Source: Gamsiella multidivaricata
Taxonomy: Eukaryota > Mortierellomycota > Mortierellomycetes > Mortierellales > Mortierellaceae
Direction of reading: 5' to 3'
Assembly: GCF_025024155.1 (NCBI RefSeq)
Contig: NW_026251734.1
Span: forward strand, 310,001-374,000
Length of the DNA stretch: 64,000 bases
Each line of letters opens with the position of its first letter. The stretch's first letter is position 1. Under the pieces are notes generated by a model that ran no database searches, had not been told where the DNA came from, and saw nothing but the letters and a program-made list of their open reading frames with translations. Positions 57,502 to 64,000 of this stretch are shown piece after piece. The position numbers and the translations under genes were made by a program.

Positions 57502-58505
57502 ATGGAGGGCATGCTCCTGACATTTGCCCATATCCAAAAAGACGATAGTCTGGTAACGAAACCAACGACAATTGGTTCAAACCTCATTGCTTCGCAAAAA
57601 GTCACGTACAAAATTAACACATCATCTATCAATTTGCCAAAATGGGGATGATCCCTTAGGTCCCACTCCTCCCATACGCCGCAGGATGCTTCCTCGCCAG
57701 CGTCCTCTTAACCATCTCCGGAATTGCCGAAACGCACCCACAAGCCCTGGCCTTGGCCACCTACCTGATCCAGTTCGGATGGCTCCTACTTCAGATCCAG
57801 GGAGCGAAACTCGTCCAGCGATTTGGGACTCATGGACAGTGCATGGTCCTGTTCAATATCTGGGTCGTGGCCATGCAGGTCTTGGACGTCCATCGACGGG
57901 CTCTGAAGATGGAACTGTTCTCGACTGCTGGGGATGGTAGCAGTAATAGTAAAACCTTGAGTGCGGATGGCAGGATAAGCATGTTGAATGGAAACTCGGG
58001 CGCAGATCTCGAGCACACATACAGTGGGGGATATGGACACGGCCAGGAAGGTGGAGTGGTCGCCACTGTTCGAGCATACTATATCTCGATGCTGTGCAAC
58101 GCTCTACCTGCAGCATGGGACCTATCGGGACTTTTCGCTCCTTTGTCAATCACCTCGTCTAGGATGAATGCTTCTACGATCAACAAAGGATCACCGCCAT
58201 CGTCGTCCTTGACAGGCTCATCATCGGGATCTGGATCCCTCTCGTCGGCGACGACTGTGGCAGGGATGCGGGAGATGGAGTACCTGGTTTTGTTCGAGAT
58301 CGCTGCAGGACTCGGTGTGAGCGTCGTCATGTGCACGGTCTGGCTGGGGATGACGATCCGTCAGGGTGGGAGCTCGTCGATGGGGGTCTGGAGGTGGAGC
58401 GCGCGAGTGCAGCGGATCATCAAGACTGTTAAGGGACGGGCACTTCATTGGAGGGCGATCCTGGAGGATAAGGTCGAGCGGTGTGTAGGACGGACGCAGG
58501 TTTAG
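57502..58505 (+). CDS. Predicted multi-pass membrane protein, family not recognised
   Basis: Two exons, 57502-57552 and 57660-58505, give 298 aa. About five hydrophobic segments are visible: PYAAGCFLASVLLTISGIA, ALATYLIQFGWLLLQI, MVLFNIWVVAMQVLDV, YYISMLCNALPAAWDLSGLF and YLVLFEIAAGLGVSVVM. Between the third and fourth lies a Gly/Ser-rich loop, and between the fourth and fifth a Ser/Gly-rich loop of about 40 residues. The C-terminus is basic (RVQRIIKTVKGRALHWRAIL), so probably cytoplasmic. No transporter or enzyme motif is seen. The first exon encodes only 17 residues (MEGMLLTFAHIQKDDSL) before the first helix. The next gene downstream is on the same strand, 320 bp away. It may be an early-diverging-fungus-specific protein. 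Confidence 0.72.
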
Positions 58506-58825
58506 AAGCCAACAGAATTGGGCGCAGGAAAAAAGAAGGAAACCACAATTGCAATTGCGCTGGGGCCACCTTCTGCACATAGTAAACATACAGTTGCCCC
58601 GAGAGCCGTTTGTTCATAAATCCGTAATCCTCAAAAACTGCATGAAAGCATGAAAGCAATGGTGCTATCTACTCTGCGAAGGAATGCATGTTTGTGCAAA
58701 GGGTGCTCCGTGTCCTCCTTTATACCCCCTCTCCCTCCCTCAGTTGCGTGTTCTTTGTTCCCCATTCCCTCAACAGCACTCATTCCTCTGATTCCGCCAT
58801 TCCTTGAGAAGACAACGACAACGAA
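58506..58825. other. Short intergenic region
   Basis: 320 bp with a CT-rich leader (58720-58790) before the next ATG and nothing else notable. Confidence 0.5.
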
Positions 58826-60542
58826 ATGGACACCGCTGTTATGAAGAGCTGGTACGAGGTCGTGCGTCTGAATGATCCCTTTATCTGGAACCTGGCCGCC
58901 GAAGGGTCCTGCAGTCTCAAGGCCGCAGACGAGGGTGTCTGTCTCCCGCACTTGCAGCATCTCCACCAGCATACGCAGCTTGTTTCTACGGCCCATGTAT
59001 TTCCACATCCTTCTCTCACGCTCTCTTCCGCGTCTGTAGCCAAGGAATCAAACTCGGTGGCAGCAGCAGCAGCAGCCCTCCTTCAAAGGAGCACCCACTG
59101 CAAAGCGTTGTTGGATCCCCAACCACAGAATGCACTGGACTGGCTGAAATGTTTGATCCAGCCCTCTCAAGATGCTGCTCTGAACGGCAATGATCAAGGG
59201 CATCTGCATCCGAGCAGAAAGGAACTTCGGGCTTTACTTAACACACACGTGGACTTACGCGAAGGTATTGTGTAATATTCGCAATATTCGCTGCAATAGT
59301 AATTCGTTAGGACCGGGAACTGAGAATGAGATTGGGACGAATGGTCTTGAGACTAATTTTTTTTTTTTCATTTTCTGTGAAGCTTTCTCTAAGGGCGCAG
59401 AATCAGGCAAAGGAGGCATCCACGGCTGCAGCCATGGAGCAGAAGAGGCAGCGTCGAAGCCGTCGTCTTCAGCAACACCGCCTCATCCTAGTTATAATTC
59501 GGAAGGATCCCTTCCCCATCACCCCCACCGTCAATCGCCTGGCACGAGGGCGTACCCAACACCAACATTTTCTAATTCATATTTCGTCTCCAGCAGTGAG
59601 AGCCACGCCGCTGGACGGGAAGACGTTGCCTCGTTTGCGGCAGCGGTAGCACCAACAGCAGGTGTGCCAAGTGCATCATCATCGCCATCGATGGTGGCCG
59701 ACCCGGTGACGAATGCGTCCATAGCACAGGTAGCGACGGCGGTGACTTCGGCAGGCGAGACTGAAACCGGATCCTCAAATCCATTGGCGGCAGAGCAGCC
59801 GACCGAGATTGCTGCTAACACGAATGTTGCCGTCTCAGCTGCTGCACCTCTAGCGACAACCATGCATACCTTGCCCTCCTCATCTTCTCCATCGGCATCC
59901 TCAAATAGTCCAAGTCCTGCTTCCTTGATCACATCTTCCAATACTGCCGTGAATGCAGCCATCGATAAAGATACGGCAATGCAGACGAGTAACACCAGCA
60001 CCCAGACCACTACAAACGACAACAGCAACAGCACCGGTACGACTGCTGATATCCCACCCTCCTCAAGCACAGCAACCACACCTACGAGTGGAACACCCAT
60101 CACGCCTTCACGGACCTCCACTCTTGTCCTCTCCTCATCCGCGACTCTGTATTCCGTTGCAACGATGGCACAGGATGGTCTGGTCCGGTCCAAGGATGCA
60201 ACAACAGCGTTTTTCTACCGGACCTTCTCACCCACCTACCGCATCTCGCGTCTGTACATCGATTCATGGACGAATGGGTCTCAGAGACGAGGACTTGAGC
60301 GGATCAAGAATAGTGTTGTTCGCGGGGATGCATTGACGCTCGTGAAGGGAACGACAACCCATATGAAGGATGTCTGGAAGCAGGTCATGACGGCGTATCG
60401 TGTCAAGAGTGCCAACATTACTGCGAAGGCTGCAGCAGACGGACGGGGGAAGAACAAGAGTAAGAGCAAGAGTAAGAGCAAGAAGAAGAACCATGACAGA
60501 GAGAATAATAGTGCGGACGAGGATAGCAAGACTCGTCCATAG
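58826..60542 (+). CDS. Unknown protein: short folded head, Ser/Thr/Ala-rich middle, basic tail
   Basis: Two exons, 58826-59264 and 59383-60542, joined in phase 1, give 532 aa. The head (residues 1-35) has the pattern MDTAVMKSWYEVVRLNDPFI and the first exon looks at least partly folded, with several Trp and Cys. Residues about 150-395 are low-complexity Ser/Thr/Ala/Pro. A second conserved-looking block near 400-480 reads KDATTAFFYRTFSPTYRISR, LYIDSWTNGS and KDVWKQVMTAYRVKSA, with aromatic residues that suggest a helical domain. The end is a run of Lys/Ser (KSKSKSKKKNH) that could bind nucleic acid or act as a nuclear signal. No signal peptide or membrane helix is seen, and I know no matching family. 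The splice is supported by a T-rich tract and CTGTGAAG acceptor. Confidence 0.66.
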
Positions 60543-60793
60543 ACACTGAAACACATACGAGCATGCACGCACGTAGGCAATCAGGCGCAAAAAAAAAAAA
60601 GGTTAGAACCTTTTAGCAGAATAAATGTACAATGGCATTTTTTTACTATATTATTATTACTACTATTTACTTGAATGACAAAAGATGTAGCAGAAATAGA
60701 GGAAAAGAAGCGGTGGGCAAAGACCAACAAGCAAGCAGAATGGGCGGGGGGAAGGGGAATAGAAAAACTTTACGAGGGCATCCTCATGGAGGT

Positions 60794-61951
60794 TTAGAAC
60801 CATTTCTAAGGAAAACCATGACAGGAACGAGTTAGATCTTGCGCAGCATAGATGAATAGATAGATATGTGACCCGGACTTACATGATGCTTGTGGTGCTT
60901 ATGATGCTTATAGTGTTTATAATGCTTATAATGCTTTCCATGATGTCCATGTCCATATCCTTGTCCATGTCCATAGCCTTGTCCATGTCCATATCCTTGT
61001 CCATAGTGAACAAGCGGCGCTCCCATCATGGGAGCCATAAACGGCGGTGCATGATGACCTGCTGCAGCGTATCCGTGCTGTCCATGGCTTCCATGGTGTC
61101 CTGCCGCCAAGGCTGCAGCTCCAGCCAGGAGCGCCGTCGCACCAACCGCCATTCCGGCTCCTGCAGGAATATGGGGCATGCCACCGTGCGATACCGGCGC
61201 ATGTGCAGGTGGGTGAGCACCATACTGTGGCTGTGGTGCGTATCCGTAGGGTGTAGGTGAAGCTGCGGGGTAGTGTGCTCCAGGGTAGGGTGACGCAGGA
61301 GGGTATGGGCTAGCCTGGTAGGGTGAGCCATAGGGGGCAGCGGGTGAGTATGCACCTGGAGGGACGCCATACGGGGCAGGAGGGGCACCGTAGGGAGTGG
61401 GCGGGACACCATAGGGAGTGGGCGGGGCACCATAGGGAACCTGTGGGGCGTAAGCGCCGGGGGGAGGGGCAGCTCCGTAAGGAGTTGGGGGATAGGGCGA
61501 GGCGGGATAGGGAGAGGCGGAGTAAAAGCTCTTGTCTAGGGGGGCGGAAGTAGTTGGAGCAGCAGCGGCAGGGGTGCCTGTGGGGGTGGCCTTGGGCTCT
61601 GGAGGGGCATAGGGCGGTGGGGCGGCGCCAAGGGCGGCACCGGGACGTTCCCATTGCGTCTTGCCCGTTGCGGTTTCTGTACGTCATTTCCGGTTAGTAC
61701 CATGCAGGTATTAGTCAGAAGAGGTAGTTTGAAACCTGCTAGGGATGCCAATTGGTCGTGTGCTTTTAACATACCGACGTAGAAGTTGCGTTGATGGGAG
61801 GCATCGAATTGCGAGATCCTGGGTGGAGCCGGAAGGGAGATGAAGAAGCTGGGTTAGCGGGGAGTGTCCCTGGGTTGCAAAGTCTGACGAGCGAGCGAGT
61901 GAGGGATCCTTCGAGTTTGGCCTACCATCCGGCAGGAAGTGGAGCTTCCAT
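60794..61951 (-). CDS. WW-domain protein with Tyr/Pro repeats and His/Lys-rich tail (GPRP-like)
   Basis: Exons 61926-61951, 61775-61818, 60883-61676 and a proposed 12-nt last exon 60794-60805 give 291 aa. Residues 1-37 form a WW domain split by two introns: LPAGWISQFDASHQRNFYVE, then TATGKTQWERP, with both Trp and the final Pro. WW domains bind Pro-rich ligands, and the protein's own middle is made of such repeats (YGVPPTPYG, YPASPYPP). Then an Ala/Gly-rich hydrophobic helix (GMAVGATALLAGAAALAAGH), three GYGHGQ repeats, and a tail of KHYKHYKHHKHH. Plant glycine/proline-rich proteins (XYPPX repeats, Ala-rich segment, HGKFK-type tail) have the same order. The last intron has a consensus GTAAGT donor and TCCTTAG acceptor and would end the protein in KWF; without it the frame stops 18 residues later at 60835. 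Confidence 0.8.
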
Positions 61952-62921
61952 TGTGTCAATCGTCAAGCGGCTGCTTCTTGAGGTGTGAAGTGTGAAGCGA
62001 GAGGCAGGAGGTGGAAGGTGTGGTAAGAGAGGAGATGAAAAAGGAAGGAGGAAGGCGATGGACAAGGATGGAGTGGGAGCTATAAACAAAGGTCGATGGA
62101 AGAATGGAAGGATGGAAGGGATGGAAATGATCTCTTGGTTTTGTGCCAAGAACTTGACGCAGCCCAACCAACGATTCAGCGATTTTGGACTTTTGGTCAC
62201 ACACATACCGAATGCACTGTACATGTCCATACAGACGCCCCTGAAGACATTCATTACATTGCCACTTGAAGCAGGTGCTGGGCGGTGCTGGGAGCAGACC
62301 AGGTCTTCCTCCAGACACAAACAAACAAGCTCCAAAGGAACAGTTACATCGAAAGCATGAAGGGGTGCCAGCGATATGTTCCTCTCCCCGCTGTGCCCAT
62401 GGGAAACACCTTAAGTTGGTGGCAAAACAAGGGACGCGTTCTTATTCGTCTGGTTCTTGAAATATAAAAACGAAACGCGTCTTTGATACACAGCAGCACA
62501 GTAACTGGGTTTGGGATTCATCCTAACCATTCCCCGGTTCAGATCCCATGGATACATATCCATATCCAGGTTGGAACAGCGCCCCATCCAATAGTATACA
62601 ATAAAGCTGACCATAGCCATATGGCCGCCCTTGTTCCGCCATAGACAAAAACACGCACGATAGGTTCCTCTCTCCTCCCAAGTCTTGGATTAAAAAAGCA
62701 CGCTAGCACGAGCTAGCCAGGAAAGTGCCCGAGTGCTTACCCTCTCTTCTCCCTGGAACACGACTACCGCTCCTTTCCTTCCTCCTTCTCATCAAGATCA
62801 TTCTTCTTATTCTTTTCTCATTCCTTCCTCATTCCTCATTCCTCTTTCCTTAAACCCCTCTCCTTTTTCTTTTTTTTTTCTATTCAAAGCACAGCACAGC
62901 ACAACTCGCACCTTATCCGCA
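61952..62921. promoter_or_regulatory. Divergent promoter region of the WW-domain gene and the next membrane-protein gene
   Basis: 970 bp separate two start codons that face apart. The WW side is purine-rich on the plus strand (61980-62080), that is CT-rich in its own transcript. The other side ends with a CT-rich leader (62740-62880). No gene is supported. Confidence 0.5.
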
Positions 62922-64000
62922 ATGTCGGACCGCTCCGCTCACTCCTCCCACTACAGAGGAGGCTCTGTCTCTCGCTCTGGAAACACTCACGCACCGGCCA
63001 ATTCGACTTCTCCAAGGCCCCAGAAACAAGAGTTTTATGAAGAGTACCATCCCGACGACCACTATCCGGATGATCACTATCCCGACGGGCGTCACCATCA
63101 TCACGAACAGGAACAATACGAACAGGAACAATACGAACAGGAGCGATACGAACAGGAACAATATGAACAGGAACAATACGAACAACATTATCAACAGCAT
63201 GGTCAATTTGATGGTGCGAGATCTCCAACACCCGAAACAATTCACAGCCCGATGTACAACCTCGATCAAGCTAGCGCAGCACACCACCACGAACAGTACA
63301 ATGATGAGCACCTCGAGTACCATGAAAACCGTCAATACCCGGAAGAGGAGGGTTATATTGAAGATGAAGAGCATCCCCATGAGGAAGTGAACTCGCACTC
63401 GCACACCTACGCCGACACTCCAGAGCCATCACGCCCGCCGCCAACACGAGGCAAGCTGTTCCGCCTAAAGGTGATAAGCATGGCAACTGTGTTGACTCTG
63501 CGAGTGCTGTGGGGTCTCCTCGCTCTCTTCGGTACCATGGCCTGGCTGGCAGTAATGCCAGCCTATGCATTCAGGTACGACCCCTGTTCTGTCCCGCATC
63601 GCGTCATCTGAAACGACGAGGGGGATATTAGTGCATGAGTATGCAGCATCGTAGAAATTTCCCTAATTAACGATTCGCCACTTTCTTTTTTTTTTTTTTT
63701 ACTTCTGTTTTCATTCTCGTCATCAATCCTCTCTAGAAACAAGTACGAACCCAACGGCTTTTCTAATCCGACGTACACTTTCTGTAAGTCAGGGTCTTCA
63801 TTGTGGTTGCCATTGTTGTTATTTTCCCTCGAACAAAGAAAATGTCGGGAATGAAGTATTTGATATTAGGTCGGGCTACAGCATGGCTCTCTGATTGATT
63901 ACATTGATGACCAACATCCATCCTTCTTAATTGTATATAACGTTATCGCCGATAGTCCTCGTCGCGACTGTGAGCACATCGATTGCAGCTATTTGGCAAT
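62922..64000 (+). CDS. Membrane protein with acidic His/Gln/Tyr-repeat head (3' truncated by window edge)
   Basis: Three exons are visible: 62922-63574, 63737-63783 and 63956 to the window end, each join in phase. The first about 185 residues are hydrophilic: a Ser-rich start, copies of DDHYP, five EQEQY-type repeats, a His/Glu-rich segment and a PEPSRPPPTRG hinge. Then KLFRLKVISMATVLTLRVLW begins a long membrane segment (LTLRVLWGLLALFGTMAWLA), followed by the short exon with NKYEPNGFSNPTYTF. A second hydrophobic stretch, FLVATVSTSIAAIW, begins in the third exon. At least two membrane helices are therefore present, with the acidic head probably cytoplasmic (positive-inside: RGKLFRLK precedes the first helix). 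I do not recognise the family. A fungal plasma-membrane or cell-wall stress protein is one possibility. Confidence 0.72.
63105..63179 (+). repeat. Five 15-bp tandem repeats coding EQEQY
   Basis: Five copies of GAACAGGAACAATAC, two with one or two changes (one codes EQERY). It follows shorter repeats of a 15-mer coding DDHYP. In-frame tandem repeats of this type change length easily. Confidence 0.88.

Noticed and set aside
59531..60193. 220-codon minus-strand open frame
   Set aside because: Antisense of the Ser/Thr/Ala-rich repeat region, Val/Ala-rich by complement.

Overview
This window is nuclear DNA from a filamentous fungus. Genes are broken by many short GT-AG introns with poly-pyrimidine acceptors, intergenic DNA is full of A/T homopolymers and CT- or GA-rich leaders, and the gene set is fungal: PEX6, a plasma-membrane proton ATPase, RSC7/NPL6, a Mig1/CreA-type zinc-finger protein, Ase1 and TMS1. 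The intron density, the poly-A/T tracts and several proteins without an obvious ascomycete or basidiomycete counterpart suggest an early-diverging lineage (Mucoromycota, perhaps Mortierellomycotina). That placement is an inference, not read from a marker gene. I saw no bacterial operon, phage, CRISPR array, rRNA or convincing tRNA.

1-8.5 kb: the 3' end of an EF-hand protein gene (+), YAF9/GAS41 (-), PEX6 (-, about ten exons), and a mitochondrial type-2 hydroxyacyl-thioester dehydratase (HTD2-like, +) that shares a 390-bp divergent promoter with PEX6; a 33-bp hairpin lies in that promoter. 8.7-18 kb: a ferric-reductase-family protein (-) with an unusual Cys-rich, membrane-spanning insertion, a gene-poor stretch holding two inverted repeats, a degenerate Arf-like pseudo-GTPase (-) and RSC7/NPL6 (-). 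18.6-29 kb: actin (-), whose first coding exon is only the ATG, a secreted protein of unknown family (+), ribosomal protein eL29 (+) with a 737-bp intron, and a Mig1/CreA-type repressor (-). 32-39 kb: the CCR4 deadenylase (+) converging on PMA1 (-). 39-46 kb: 7.1 kb with no gene I can support. 46-52 kb: TMS1/SERINC (-) and ASE1 (MAP65/PRC1, 11 exons, +) from a divergent promoter. 54-64 kb: an intracellular protein rich in adhesin-like short beta repeats (+), a multi-pass membrane protein (+), a disordered protein with a basic tail (+), a WW-domain protein with Tyr/Pro repeats and a His/Lys tail (-), and the 5' part of a membrane protein with an acidic tandem-repeat head (+).

The genes do not form one pathway. 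They are housekeeping functions (chromatin reading and remodelling, peroxisome import, mRNA decay, translation, cytoskeleton, proton pumping, glucose repression) mixed with lineage-restricted genes. Splice joins below were derived by hand from GT/GC...AG signals, reading-phase continuity and family resemblance. Every join listed keeps frame. The least certain is the second exon of PEX6. The most interesting items are the pseudo-GTPase, the ferric-reductase insertion, the WW/Tyr-Pro-repeat protein whose His/Lys tail and proposed Trp-Phe end recall plant glycine/proline-rich proteins, two GC-AG introns, and the inverted repeats at 12.3-12.7 kb.
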